Notes: generated by a model from the letters alone, not told the origin. DNA of 64,000 nt from Rhodococcus sp. HNM0563 (GCF_012726195.1 NZ_JAASAF010000014.1:1-64000); one strand, 5' to 3'. Counted from the stretch's first letter, positions 17,030-26,517 are shown. Numbers and translations: made by a program.

Positions 17030-19132
17030 GTGGGATCCAGGAAGATTCGGGTCGGTATCGATACCGGCGGAACATTCACCGACATCGTGGCAGTGGACGA
17101 CGAGTCCGGTGCGATCGTCACGACGAAAACCCCGTCGACCCCGGCGGACCCGGCGGTGGGATTTCTCGCCGGCATCGAGAAGGTGCTCGCGAAACTCGGC
17201 GAGACCGGCGACGCGATCGGAGCCGTCAGCCACGGCACCACCGTTGCGACCAACAAACTGCTCGAAGGTAAGGTCGGCCACCTCGGATTCATCACCACCG
17301 AGGGCTACGAACACGTACTCGAGATCGCCCGCCAGTCCGTCCCCGACGGCTACGGCAACTCCTATTTCTGGGTCAAGCCCGACCGCATCGTGCCTGCCGA
17401 CCGGGTCAAGACCGTCGGAGGTCGACTCAACTTCGAAGGCAAGGAAATCCGACCGCTCGACGAGGACGATGTCCGTGCCGCAGCCCGGTTCTTCCGGGAG
17501 AGTGACGTGCGCACCATCGGCGTGTGCCTGATGCACTCGTACGCGAACCCGGACCACGAGCGCCGCGTTCAGGAAATTCTGCTCGACGAGTATCCCGAGG
17601 CGACGGTGAGCATCTCGAGCGAGGTGCTGCGCGAGTACCGTGAGTACGAGCGGTCCATCACGACGCTTGTCGATGCCTCCGTCAAGCCCAATATCCGCAG
17701 CTACGTCGGCAACATCGCGAATCGCCTGCGCGAGTTCTCCTCGCTCGGCGGCGAATCACGCGACATCCCGTTCTACGTGATGAAATCGAATGGCGGTGTG
17801 CTGTCGGCGAAAGAGGTTGTGAATCAGCCGATCACAACCGTCCTGTCCGGTCCCGCTGCCGGTGCGCTCGGAGCGGCGCTCATCGCGGGTGTCGCGGGAG
17901 TCGATCAGGTGCTCACATGCGACGGCGGCGGCACCTCCACCGACGTCACCGTGGTGGTCGGCGGCGAGCCCGCTCTGACCACCGAGGGCCGGGTCGGCGT
18001 GTACCCGTCGAAGATCCCGATGATCGACGTGGTCACCGTCGGTGCCGGTGGCGGTTCGATCGCGTGGATGACTCCGGAAGGCACCCTCCGTGTCGGCCCG
18101 CAGTCGGCAGGCGCCGATCCCGGCCCGTTGTGCTACGGAAAGGGTGGCGACGAGCCGACCATCACCGACGCACACGTGTTGCTCGGCCGCATCCCGCCCC
18201 ACCTGCTCGGCGGCGAGATCCCCCTCGACACCGAACTCGCCCGCAAGGGTGTCGAAGAGCTCGCCCACCGGCTCGGGCTCGAATTCGAAGCCTGCGCCAC
18301 GGGCATCCTCGAAGTATCGGCGTGGAACCAGGCCAATGCGTTGCGGCAGGTCACCGTCAAGCGGGGGCTCGACGTCCGGGACTTCACGCTCGTCACCTTC
18401 GGCGGTTCCGGATCGTTGCTCGCGTGCCGCCTCATCGACATCCTCGGTCTCAAGGATGTCCTGGTCCCGCTCAACCCCGGCAACGTCTCGGCGTTCGGCC
18501 TGCTCACTGTCGACGTCCGTAACGACTACGTGCAGACGCACGTGAGCAGGCACGACCGGCTGCGGGTCGCTGAGCTGCAGACCGGACTGGACGCGCTTGC
18601 GGTGGAGGCCGAGCGCGCGCTCGCCGACGAGGGGTTTGCTCCCGACGAGCGTCGCTACGCACGCTCGGCAGACCTCCGGTACCTCGGACAGGCCTTCGAG
18701 GTGCGGGTACCACTCGGCGACGGACCGGTCACCCAGGAACTGATGGACGAGGCAGCCGCACGGTTCCACGAGGCCCACCGAGAACTCTACGGATACGACT
18801 TCTGCGGCGATCCACACCAGCATGTCGAGTGGGTCAATCTCCGGGTCAGTGGTATCGGGCCCATCAAGCGTCCCGAACTGAAGGAGATCGCCGCAGGCCG
18901 CGGCGCCGACGTCGCGATCACAGGCACCCGCGAGGCGTACTTCGACGAGTGGGTCACCACCGCGGTGTACGACCGGACCCTGCTCGGCGCAGGCGACGAG
19001 CTGGACGGGCCAGCCGTGATCGAGGAGTTCAGCTCCACCATTCCCGTCCACCCCGGATTCCGCGCGCGCGTCGACGCGTTCGGGAACATCCGCATCACCA
19101 AGACGTCCGATTCGAACGGAGCGAACCGATGA
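17030..19132 (+). CDS. hydantoinase/oxoprolinase family subunit A
   Basis: 700-aa HyuA/OplA-type subunit. The N-terminal GIDTGGTFTDIV motif binds ATP phosphate, and CDGGGTSTDVTVV marks the second actin-like ATPase lobe; Hydant_A_N and Hydantoinase_A domains span most of the protein. These enzymes use ATP to open lactam or hydantoin rings (5-oxoproline, N-methylhydantoin) or to carboxylate ketones. GTG 17030 is preceded by GGAGG (17021-17025). It is coupled by ATGA to subunit B. Substrate is unknown, but position after the hydroxylase suggests ring opening of the hydroxylated product. Confidence 0.9.
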   Translation: MGSRKIRVGIDTGGTFTDIVAVDDESGAIVTTKTPSTPADPAVGFLAGIEKVLAKLGETGDAIGAVSHGTTVATNKLLEGKVGHLGFITTEGYEHVLEIARQSVPDGYGNSYFWVKPDRIVPADRVKTVGGRLNFEGKEIRPLDEDDVRAAARFFRESDVRTIGVCLMHSYANPDHERRVQEILLDEYPEATVSISSEVLREYREYERSITTLVDASVKPNIRSYVGNIANRLREFSSLGGESRDIPFYVMKSNGGVLSAKEVVNQPITTVLSGPAAGALGAALIAGVAGVDQVLTCDGGGTSTDVTVVVGGEPALTTEGRVGVYPSKIPMIDVVTVGAGGGSIAWMTPEGTLRVGPQSAGADPGPLCYGKGGDEPTITDAHVLLGRIPPHLLGGEIPLDTELARKGVEELAHRLGLEFEACATGILEVSAWNQANALRQVTVKRGLDVRDFTLVTFGGSGSLLACRLIDILGLKDVLVPLNPGNVSAFGLLTVDVRNDYVQTHVSRHDRLRVAELQTGLDALAVEAERALADEGFAPDERRYARSADLRYLGQAFEVRVPLGDGPVTQELMDEAAARFHEAHRELYGYDFCGDPHQHVEWVNLRVSGIGPIKRPELKEIAAGRGADVAITGTREAYFDEWVTTAVYDRTLLGAGDELDGPAVIEEFSSTIPVHPGFRARVDAFGNIRITKTSDSNGANR

Positions 19133-21081
19133 CCGCGATCCTCGATTCCGCCGCAGCTCAGGCGGCGAAACCCTATCGGCTGACCGACGCCGGGGGAGCG
19201 GCACCCGATCCGGTGCTCGTGGAGATCGTCGCCGGCTACCTCGCGAGTGTCGAGATGGAAGTGGAGACCTCCATCTCGCGGACTTCACGGTCGCCGATGA
19301 TCCGCGACGCCCACGACTTCCGCGCGGGAATCCACGACCGGAACCTTCGCAAGCTCACCGGCCGTTCGTATTCGGCGCTCGTGCACCCCGTCGCGCGCGA
19401 CTTTCCGCTCGACACCATGAAGCCCGGCGACGTGTTCTTCCACAACGACGTCTACCTGTCCGAAGGTGGCATCGGCCATCTGCCGGACCTGTGCGTCACG
19501 GTGCCGGTGTTCGCAACCCGCCCCGGTGACACGGAACCGACGGTCGTTGCATTCGTGCAGGCGTTCGGCCACCACGACGACATCGGCGGTTGCTGCCCGG
19601 GATCGATGCCGTCGGGTGCCACGACGGTGTTCGAAGAGGGACTGATGGTTCCCCCGATCAAGTTGTGGGACCAGGGCGTTCCCAATGAGGCAGCACTGCG
19701 CATCATGACCCGCAACTCACGGACACCCGACGCGCTGGCCGCGGACCTCGACGCGGAATGTTCCGCGTGCCTCATGGGCGCGCGACGGCTTACGGAGTTG
19801 TTCGAGCGGTACGGTGTGGAGACCGTGGAGTCCTGCTTCGACGCGATGATGGACGCGACGACGGAGACCTACCGACGCGAGATCCTCAGCAAGATCCCGA
19901 AGGGTGAGTACACCTGGGAGGATTACGCCGAGCACGACGGTGTCGACGAGCCGATGCTGCACGTGCAGCGGATCACTCTGACGAAGACGGGGCCGGAGGA
20001 CGAGGGCGGGGAGCGCCTGATCCTCGATTTCACCGGCACCGGCCCGCAGGCCAAGGGCCCGATCAACCACTGCGGCGACTACGCCGACGGCAACTTCCTC
20101 ATCAAGTGGCTGGCTCCGATTCTCCGCAACCTGGCAGACACCCCGGAACGCATGGCCGAGCTCGACGTCAACGAGGGTGTCGTGCCGTTGATCGAGATGA
20201 AGTTCCCGGAGAAGGGCACGCTCATCACGCCGATCTTCCCGGCACCCACCAACGCGCGCACGTTCGTGATTCTGCGCCTGCTCGGTGTGCTGGCCGGTGT
20301 GGTCGCCAAGGCAGTCGACGGCAACATGCCTGCCGACCAGGAGACCATCCGCTACACCGGTGTGTACGGCGAAGATTTCGAGGGACACTCCTACCTCATG
20401 CGTGAGGTCCTGGGTGGTGGCTCGGGTGGACGTAACTATGCGGACGGTGAGGACACCATCCACGTTGTGCCCGACTCGCGCAATCTGCCGACGGAATTCA
20501 CCGAGAGCCGGTTCCCGTTCATCGTCGAGAAGCTCGGCCTGGCAATCGATTCCGGTGGCGCGGGACGGTACCGCGGCGGCCTGGGGTACGAGAAGCACAT
20601 CCGGATGCTCAAGGACGCTCACTTCATGTCCATCGCCGACCGATCGATTCTCTCGTGCTGGGGCGTCAAGGGCGGCAAGGCAGGACGACCGTTCTCCGTC
20701 GTCCTGAATCCGGGTACCCCCGACGAACGCGAATTCGACGCGCTCACCGATGCCGAGCCCATCAAGGCGGGCGAGGTGGTCCGAATCCGCACCACCGGTG
20801 GTGGCGGCTGGGGCGATCCGCTCGACCGTCCCGTCGACGAAGTGGTCCGAGATGTGCTGTGGCGCAAGGTCTCGGTGGACGGCGCACGGGACGACTACGG
20901 TGTGGTGCTGAAGGAGACTTCGGTCGACGCGCCGGTCGCGGACGTCACGGCAACTGATGCCTTGCGTGAACGGATGCGCTCGGAGCGCGCTACGGAGGAG
21001 CCGTTCTTCGATCGTGGCCCCGGCTACGAAAGGCTCTCCGGGGGAGCCAAGTTCGCCGAGTACGACTTCATCGGGAACTGA
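19129..21081 (+). CDS. hydantoinase/oxoprolinase family subunit B
   Basis: 650-aa HyuB/OplB-type subunit that pairs with the preceding protein. Family blocks are DPVLVEIVAGYLASVEMEVE at the N-terminus, SPMIRDAHDF, FFHNDVYLSEGGIGHLPDL, GHHDDIGG and a glycine-rich TTGGGGWGDPLDRP near the C-terminus. It carries the hydrolase or carboxylase centre of the complex. The start overlaps the subunit A stop by 4 bp, and the next gene follows after 3 bp, so the operon continues. Confidence 0.9.
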   Translation: MTAILDSAAAQAAKPYRLTDAGGAAPDPVLVEIVAGYLASVEMEVETSISRTSRSPMIRDAHDFRAGIHDRNLRKLTGRSYSALVHPVARDFPLDTMKPGDVFFHNDVYLSEGGIGHLPDLCVTVPVFATRPGDTEPTVVAFVQAFGHHDDIGGCCPGSMPSGATTVFEEGLMVPPIKLWDQGVPNEAALRIMTRNSRTPDALAADLDAECSACLMGARRLTELFERYGVETVESCFDAMMDATTETYRREILSKIPKGEYTWEDYAEHDGVDEPMLHVQRITLTKTGPEDEGGERLILDFTGTGPQAKGPINHCGDYADGNFLIKWLAPILRNLADTPERMAELDVNEGVVPLIEMKFPEKGTLITPIFPAPTNARTFVILRLLGVLAGVVAKAVDGNMPADQETIRYTGVYGEDFEGHSYLMREVLGGGSGGRNYADGEDTIHVVPDSRNLPTEFTESRFPFIVEKLGLAIDSGGAGRYRGGLGYEKHIRMLKDAHFMSIADRSILSCWGVKGGKAGRPFSVVLNPGTPDEREFDALTDAEPIKAGEVVRIRTTGGGGWGDPLDRPVDEVVRDVLWRKVSVDGARDDYGVVLKETSVDAPVADVTATDALRERMRSERATEEPFFDRGPGYERLSGGAKFAEYDFIGN

Positions 21082-21084
21082 CCC

Positions 21085-21930
21085 GTGGTTGCCCTCGAGT
21101 ACCGCGATCCGGAGCTCCGCGGCACCGATCTGGCAGTGATCGGTGCCGCCGGGAAGACGGGAACCGCCGTCGTGGCAGCCCTCGAGGGGCAGGCGTCCGT
21201 ACGCCGGGTGGTGCATACCGCCCGGCGTACGGACGATCGGGCCGTCGACCTCGAGACCGGAGCCGGCCTCAGCGAGGCCCTTTCGGGATGCCGTGGTGTG
21301 TATTTCATCGCCCCCAACGTGCATCCCGATGAGCCGGCGTTGTTGCGCCGGGTGCTCGCGGCTGCTGTGGAGGAGGGTGTCGACCACGTCGTCTATCACT
21401 CCGTTGCGTGGCCGTATTCGCCCGGGATGCCGCACCATCTGGACAAGGCAGGTTGCGAGGACATGCTGCACACGTTCGGCGGCGTGCGGTGGACGGTGTT
21501 GCAACCGTGCGCGTACGCGGAGAACTTCGCCGCGGTGCTCGAGGGGTCGGTGCGCACACTCGAGGTGCCGTACGACCCGGATGCACGGTTCTCGTTCGTC
21601 GCACTCGCAGACGTGGCGGCGGCTGCAGCCCGTGTCCTCGGCGAGGGCGCCGACGTCCACCACGGTGCTACCTATGAGCTCGGTGGTCCGGAGTTGCTCA
21701 GCGTTCGACAGTTGTGTCGTCGAGCGCGTAGGTCGGTGATGGTATCGCAGGTGTCGGTCGCCGACTGGATGGAGCGCCACGGGCGCGGACTCACCGGCGA
21801 CGCGCGTGCACGCCTGGCCGCGATGTTCGACTTCTACGACCGGCACGGATTCGTTGCCGGTAGCGCGCAGTTGCACGCGCTTCTCGGCCGTCCACCTGCT
21901 CGGATCGGTGAGTCGGCCGCAGTGAAGTGA
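21085..21930 (+). CDS. NmrA-like NAD(P)-binding protein
   Basis: 281 aa with an N-terminal Rossmann motif (VIGAAGKTGTAVV, about residues 18-30) and the atypical-SDR pattern of NmrA/HSCARG proteins (VVYHSVAWPYSPG, WTVLQPCAYAENF). There is no YxxxK catalytic pair, so it may be an NADP sensor or an isoflavone-reductase-like enzyme. GTG 21085 is 3 bp from the HyuB stop, so it belongs to the same transcript. Its role in the pathway is unknown. Confidence 0.75.
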   Translation: MVALEYRDPELRGTDLAVIGAAGKTGTAVVAALEGQASVRRVVHTARRTDDRAVDLETGAGLSEALSGCRGVYFIAPNVHPDEPALLRRVLAAAVEEGVDHVVYHSVAWPYSPGMPHHLDKAGCEDMLHTFGGVRWTVLQPCAYAENFAAVLEGSVRTLEVPYDPDARFSFVALADVAAAAARVLGEGADVHHGATYELGGPELLSVRQLCRRARRSVMVSQVSVADWMERHGRGLTGDARARLAAMFDFYDRHGFVAGSAQLHALLGRPPARIGESAAVK

Positions 21931-21966
21931 TGCCCCGGAGCGGTGCGGTGGTGTAGTAAGGGGACT

Positions 21967-22788
21967 GTGACGGATCCCCATGCGAACGGCAGCTCAGCCG
22001 ATGAGTCCCTGCCCGCGTCCGTGCTCATCGCGGTCGCCGAGTCCTCCAACATCGGTGTGCTCACCCTCAACCGCCCGGACCAGCGGAATCCGCTGTCGGT
22101 GGCAACCATGCGGGAGGTGACGCTGGGCCTGCGGGCGTTGTCTGCGGAATCCGCGGTCCGGGTGATCGTGGTCCGGGCGGAGGGGCCGGTGTTCTCTGCC
22201 GGACACAACCTGCGAGAGATGATCGGCCGGACCTTGGAGGAGGAGCGGGCTGTCTTCGACACGTGCACCGAAATGATGCAGACAGTGCAGGCGATCCCGC
22301 AGCCCGTGATCGCCTCGGTGCAGGGCACGGCGGTCGCGGCGGGGTGTCAGCTGGTAGCGGCATGCGATCTCGCAATTGCGTCGTCCGCCGCGGTGTTCGG
22401 CACGCCGGGTGTGAAGATCGGACTCTTCTGCTCGACGCCGATGGTGGCGGTGAGCCGGGCGATCGGGCGCAAGCGTGCGCTGCAGATGTTGCTCACGGGC
22501 GAAACGATCAATGCGCACACCGCCGCAGACTGGGGTCTGGTGAACTTCGTCGTCGACCCGGAAGAACTGGAGATCGAGACGGCGACGCTTGCGGCGAAGA
22601 TCGTCGGCGCGTCTCCCGCGACGGTCAAGATCGGCAAGGAGGCGTTCTACCGCCAGATCGATCTGCCCCAGGACAAAGCCTACGAGGCGATGGGCGAGAC
22701 GATGGCCCAGAACGCGATGATCTGCGATGCGCAGGAAGGCATGACGGCCTTCGTGGAGAAGCGGACCCCGGTGTGGCAGGGCCGTTGA
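21967..22788 (+). CDS. enoyl-CoA hydratase/isomerase family protein
   Basis: 273-aa crotonase-fold protein. It has LNRPDQRNPLS at the start, the oxyanion-hole region SAGHNLREM, and VQGTAVAAGCQLVAACDLAIA followed by FGTPGVKIGLFCSTP. The CSTP segment resembles the ECHDC3-like subgroup, so hydratase activity is less certain than for the canonical group. GTG 21967 with AAGGGGA upstream is preferred over the longer frame to 21943. It follows the NmrA-like gene by 36 bp. Confidence 0.85.
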   Translation: MTDPHANGSSADESLPASVLIAVAESSNIGVLTLNRPDQRNPLSVATMREVTLGLRALSAESAVRVIVVRAEGPVFSAGHNLREMIGRTLEEERAVFDTCTEMMQTVQAIPQPVIASVQGTAVAAGCQLVAACDLAIASSAAVFGTPGVKIGLFCSTPMVAVSRAIGRKRALQMLLTGETINAHTAADWGLVNFVVDPEELEIETATLAAKIVGASPATVKIGKEAFYRQIDLPQDKAYEAMGETMAQNAMICDAQEGMTAFVEKRTPVWQGR

Positions 22789-22854
22789 GAGGCTTCGGCA
22801 CCCGGTCGATCCTGGGTCTGGACCGATTGTTGGACGTCCTATAACCTCGTCGAT

Positions 22855-24369
22855 ATGAGTCCCGATCCTCGCTCGAGCACTGTCGATGCCATCGTCCGCC
22901 GCTCTGCCGGACGCTTCCCCGATCGTGTCGCGTTGCGGTTCGAGGCCCGCACCGTCACCTACCGCGAACTCGACGACGCGGTGTCCCGCGCTGCTGCACA
23001 CCTGCTGTCGTTCGGTCTCGGCCCGGGCGATCGGGTTGCTGCATACGGCACCAACTCCGACGCCTACGTCATCGGGTATCTCGCCGTCGCGCGTGCAGGG
23101 CTCGTGCACGTGCCGATCAACTACGCGCTCCGGGGTGAAGAGTTGGTCTATCTGCTCGGGCAGTCGGGTGCGCGGGCGATACTCGTCGACCCGGCGCTCC
23201 GGGAGAACATCGACGCGGTGCGCTCGGATGTGCCTGCCGAGATCGTCCTGCCCCTGCGCGACGAAGACGGGTCGCTGCTCGCCATCGCTGCAACCGGCGA
23301 CGTCCCCGCTGTCGATTCCGCTGCGGCCGACACCGATCTCGTGCAGCTCCTCTACACCTCGGGCACCACATCGAAGCCCAAGGGCGCCATGATGACTCAT
23401 CGCGCGCTCGTGTTCGAATACACCTCCTCGATCGTCGCGCTCGATCTCGCAGCCGACGACAATCCGCTCATCTGCATGCCGCTCTACCATTCGGCGGCGA
23501 TGCACGTGTTCATGCTCCCGTATCTCGCGATCGGCGCAACGATCCGCTTGTTGCCTGCCCCCGACATTCCGCAGGTGCTGCGCCTGGTGGAGGAAGAATC
23601 GATCGGGTCGCTGTTCCTCGCACCGACCGTGTGGGTGCCGCTCGCCAATCACCCCGACCTCGATACCCGCGACCTGTCGTCGCTGCGTAAGGCGCAGTAC
23701 GGTGCGTCGATCATGCCTGTCACGGTGCTGAACCGACTACGCGAGCGCTACCCGGACCTGGCGTTCTACAACTGCTTCGGCCAATCCGAGATCGGCCCGC
23801 TCGCGTGTGTGCTGCGCCCCGAGGAGCACGAGGAGCGACCGTCGTCGTGCGGAAAAGCGATCCTGTTCGTCGAGACCCGCGTGGTCGATGCCGAGGGCAA
23901 CGATGTTCCCGACGGGGAATCGGGTGAGGTGTTGTACCGGTCGCCGCAGCTGTGCATCGGCTACTGGGACAATCCCGAGGCGACGGCAGAAGCGTTCCGC
24001 GACGGATGGTTCCACTCCGGCGACCTCGTCACGCGCGACGCCGAAGGATTCATCACGGTGGTCGACCGCATCAAGGATGTCATCAACACCGGCGGCATTC
24101 TGGTTGCCTCGCGCGAGGTCGAAGACGCGATCTACACGCACAACGCGGTCGCCGAAGTTGCAGTGATCGGAACGCCGGACGAGAAGTGGATCGAGGCCGT
24201 GACCGCGGTGGTCGTGCTCAAAGATGGAGAGACCGTCACCGAAAGCGAACTCATCGATCACGTGAAGCAGCGTCTGGCGCCCTTCAAGGTGCCCAAGGCG
24301 GTTCGGTTCGTCGAGACCCTGCCGCGAAACCAGAGCGGCAAGCTTCTCAAGCGCGAGCTGCGTTCGTAA
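22855..24369 (+). CDS. AMP-dependent acyl-CoA synthetase (FadD-like)
   Basis: 504-aa adenylate-forming ligase that activates a carboxylate to its CoA thioester through an acyl-AMP. The P-loop-like LLYTSGTTSKPKGAMMTH, the NCFGQSEIGPLA A5 region, the HSGDLVTRD A7 motif, and the C-terminal lysine in NQSGKLLKRELR are present. There is no ribosome site of note before ATG 22855. A stem-loop follows the stop. Chain length or aromatic preference cannot be assigned. Confidence 0.88.
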   Translation: MSPDPRSSTVDAIVRRSAGRFPDRVALRFEARTVTYRELDDAVSRAAAHLLSFGLGPGDRVAAYGTNSDAYVIGYLAVARAGLVHVPINYALRGEELVYLLGQSGARAILVDPALRENIDAVRSDVPAEIVLPLRDEDGSLLAIAATGDVPAVDSAAADTDLVQLLYTSGTTSKPKGAMMTHRALVFEYTSSIVALDLAADDNPLICMPLYHSAAMHVFMLPYLAIGATIRLLPAPDIPQVLRLVEEESIGSLFLAPTVWVPLANHPDLDTRDLSSLRKAQYGASIMPVTVLNRLRERYPDLAFYNCFGQSEIGPLACVLRPEEHEERPSSCGKAILFVETRVVDAEGNDVPDGESGEVLYRSPQLCIGYWDNPEATAEAFRDGWFHSGDLVTRDAEGFITVVDRIKDVINTGGILVASREVEDAIYTHNAVAEVAVIGTPDEKWIEAVTAVVVLKDGETVTESELIDHVKQRLAPFKVPKAVRFVETLPRNQSGKLLKRELRS

Positions 24370-24372
24370 TTA

Positions 24373-24421
24373 GCCGAATGTCACCTTCGGTCACTTCAAC
24401 TAGCCGAAGGTGACGTTCGGC
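24373..24421. repeat. paired 19-bp imperfect palindromes forming a hairpin
   Basis: Two related units, 24373-24391 and 24403-24421, each have the form GCCGAA-N7-TTCGG and lie head-to-head; 24373-24390 pairs with 24404-24421 with one mismatch. TAGCCGAA also recurs exactly 30 bp apart (24371 and 24401). The structure fills the gap between the ligase stop and the truncated dehydrogenase, so it may be a terminator, a dispersed repeat or a recombination scar. Confidence 0.65.
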
Positions 24422-24982
24422 CACACGGTGGGCCGCGTGCTCGACAAGGTCGGCCAGCACGCGGCCGACACCTCCGAGTTGTCGTTCGTCGATGTACGAG
24501 TGCCGGTATCGAACCTGCTCGGTGAGTCCGAAGGTCTCGGATTCGGCCAGCTCATGGCGCAGCTCGTGCAGGAGCGGCTCATCATCGGCGCGCAGGCCGC
24601 AGGTGCGATGGAACGCGCGGTCGAGGAGACCGTCCGTTACACCAAGTTGCGGGAGGCCTTCGGGCACAGTCTGTTCGAGTTTCAGAACACCGCATTCGAA
24701 CTCGCCGAGTGTCAGACCATCGCGCGCACCAGCCGGGTCTTCCTCGACTACTGCATCGAGAAGCACTTGCGATCGGAGTTGGATGCGTCCGATGCTGCCA
24801 TGGTCAAGTACTGGCTCACCGACAAGCAGTGCGAAGTGATCGACCGGTGCGTGCAGCTACACGGTGGCTACGGGTACATGCGCGAGTATCTGATCGCGCG
24901 GATGTACGAGGACGCACGCGTTCAGCGGATCTACGCAGGAGCGAACGAAGTGATGAAGTCACTCATCGCGCGGTCGCTGTAA
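24410..24982 (+). pseudogene. acyl-CoA dehydrogenase, C-terminal half only
   Basis: 190 aa where family members have about 380-400. The reading frame begins inside the middle beta domain (SELSFVDVRVPVSNLLGE) and continues through an intact C-terminal helical domain (EAFGHSLFEFQNTAFELAE, QLHGGYGYMREYLIARMYED, RIYAGANEVMKSLI). The entire N-terminal domain is missing, and only about 40 bp separate this frame from the upstream ligase, so this is a deletion, not a frameshift. The FAD-binding and base residues cannot form a complete active site. The hairpin at 24373 lies at the breakpoint. Confidence 0.8.
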
Positions 24983-24985
24983 AGG

Positions 24986-25462
24986 TCACCGCGGTCGAAC
25001 GACTCGGTCATTGCCGGAGTGATGCTCCACCAGCTTGGTGAGCATCGCAGCCAGCTGGGTGCGTTCGTCCGCATCGAGTGGGGCGAACGCCACGTCCTGC
25101 ACCGCGGTGAGCGTGAGCTCGAGGTCGAACAACCGGTTCCGCCCTCGACGGGTGAGACTGATGATGTTTCGGCGTCCGTCCTTCGGATCGGGAGCACGTT
25201 CGACGAAATGCCGGTCGACGAGTGCGTCGAGGACGGACACGACGTCGCTGCGGTCGAGGCCGCACCGGCGTCCCAACTCGACCTGGCTGGACGGCCCGTA
25301 TTCGTCGAGCGCGGCGAGGACGCGGTAGTGGTGTCCGCGAGCATCGGAGGCGTCGAGCCGGTCGAACACGACGCGGTGGACATGTCGCGCAGCCTGACTG
25401 AGAAGGAAGCTCGGAAGGAGCTCGAGTCGGGCCGGACCGGTTGAGGCATCGGTGGCGGGCAT
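24986..25462 (-). CDS. MarR family transcriptional regulator
   Basis: About 158 aa with a winged-helix domain: the recognition helix in CGLDRSDVVSVLDALV and the wing in DPKDGRRNIISLTRRG. It lies downstream of, and in the same direction as, the glycosylase gene (58 bp apart), so both may share one transcript. ATG 25462 is chosen; ATG 25486 is an equal alternative since neither has a clear ribosome site. It converges on the truncated dehydrogenase with a 3-bp gap. The target genes and ligand are unknown. Confidence 0.85.
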   Translation of the reverse strand: MPATDASTGPARLELLPSFLLSQAARHVHRVVFDRLDASDARGHHYRVLAALDEYGPSSQVELGRRCGLDRSDVVSVLDALVDRHFVERAPDPKDGRRNIISLTRRGRNRLFDLELTLTAVQDVAFAPLDADERTQLAAMLTKLVEHHSGNDRVVRPR

Positions 25463-25520
25463 GCGACGGAGTCTACGTTCGGCCATGTACGTGAAGCGAG
25501 TTTCGTGCGGTGCGCCACGC

Positions 25521-26426
25521 TCAGCGGCCGCGGTGATCGGTGATCGCCGTTCTGGGTCCGCGTTTCGGGATCCGGGAGTACCCACCGGATTCGGTGATCA
25601 GGCGCACCGCCCGATAACGATGAGGACGTAGTGGCTCGAGATACTCGACCATGCCTTCGTCATCGAGCGGTCCGCCGAGCAGTGACCAGCCGACGACGTT
25701 CGCCAGGTGGTAGTCGCCCACCGACAGTGCGTCGGCGTCGCCGAACGCGCGCTGCGCGACCTCGGCGGCGGTCCACACTCCGATCCCCGGCAGGGTCTTC
25801 AGTTTCCGCTGGGCTTCGTCCGGGGTGTCGTCGCACAGACGCTCGAGACGGTCGGCGAGCTGCGCGCACCGCACGATCGTGCGGGCCCGGGCGGGGTCGA
25901 CGTTTGCCTTGTGGAACTCCCACGACGGGACGCGGCGCCACACCTGCGCGCTCGGTGGCACGCGCATGCCCGCCGGTGCGGGGCCCGGTGCCTGGTCGCC
26001 GAACCGGGTGACGAGACGGCGCCACGATGCGAACGCGGCTACGCCGTGCACTCGTTGTTCGAGGATGGCCGGGACGAGCGATTCGAAGACGCGTCCGGTG
26101 CGGGTGATCCGCAGGGCGGGGAGTCGCCGGTGGGCTTCGACGAGCGCGGGATGCTCGGGTGCGAAGCCGGACGGGTCGTCGTGTGCACCGAGCAGGGCGG
26201 GGAGTTGTTCCTGCAGTTCGGCCGAACCCGGTCCCCACAGTTGGGCGCGTGCCCCGTTCGGGCCGTCCTGGGTCAGGCGGTAGGTCACCGGCCCGGAATC
26301 CATTCGCGACACCCGCCACACCGCGGTGCCGTCGGTGCGGTGACATGGATCCCACGCGCCACGCTGGAGAGGTCGGAGGGTCGACACGAGGTCGACCGGC
26401 CATGGCACTCTTATACGGGTGTCCAT
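25521..26426 (-). CDS. AlkA-type DNA-3-methyladenine glycosylase
   Basis: 301-aa HhH-GPD superfamily protein. The helix-hairpin-helix is LKTLPGIGVWTAAEVAQRAF, and the catalytic aspartate follows in SVGDYHLAN; the VPAILEQRV segment precedes it as in AlkA. It removes alkylated bases in base excision repair. No AraC/Ada domain is fused. ATG 26426 is divergent from RNase HI with 91 bp between them. The adjacent MarR gene could respond to alkylating or oxidative stress, which is only a suggestion. Confidence 0.8.
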   Translation of the reverse strand: MDTRIRVPWPVDLVSTLRPLQRGAWDPCHRTDGTAVWRVSRMDSGPVTYRLTQDGPNGARAQLWGPGSAELQEQLPALLGAHDDPSGFAPEHPALVEAHRRLPALRITRTGRVFESLVPAILEQRVHGVAAFASWRRLVTRFGDQAPGPAPAGMRVPPSAQVWRRVPSWEFHKANVDPARARTIVRCAQLADRLERLCDDTPDEAQRKLKTLPGIGVWTAAEVAQRAFGDADALSVGDYHLANVVGWSLLGGPLDDEGMVEYLEPLRPHRYRAVRLITESGGYSRIPKRGPRTAITDHRGR

Positions 26427-26517
26427 GGTGAACGTGGACGCAGGCACCGAATCACCGTACGCCCGTGAACGAAAGTCGGGTTTAGACGGTGTCGGAGGGA
26501 AAGGCTATGGTTCGCGC

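Noticed and set aside
19717-21981. Long open frame antisense to HyuB and the NmrA-like gene
   Set aside because: It crosses two clear genes, has no recognisable domain and reflects codon bias.
24410-24982. Functional full-length acyl-CoA dehydrogenase through a frameshift
   Set aside because: Only about 40 bp lie between the upstream ligase stop and this frame, so the N-terminal half is absent, not in another frame.
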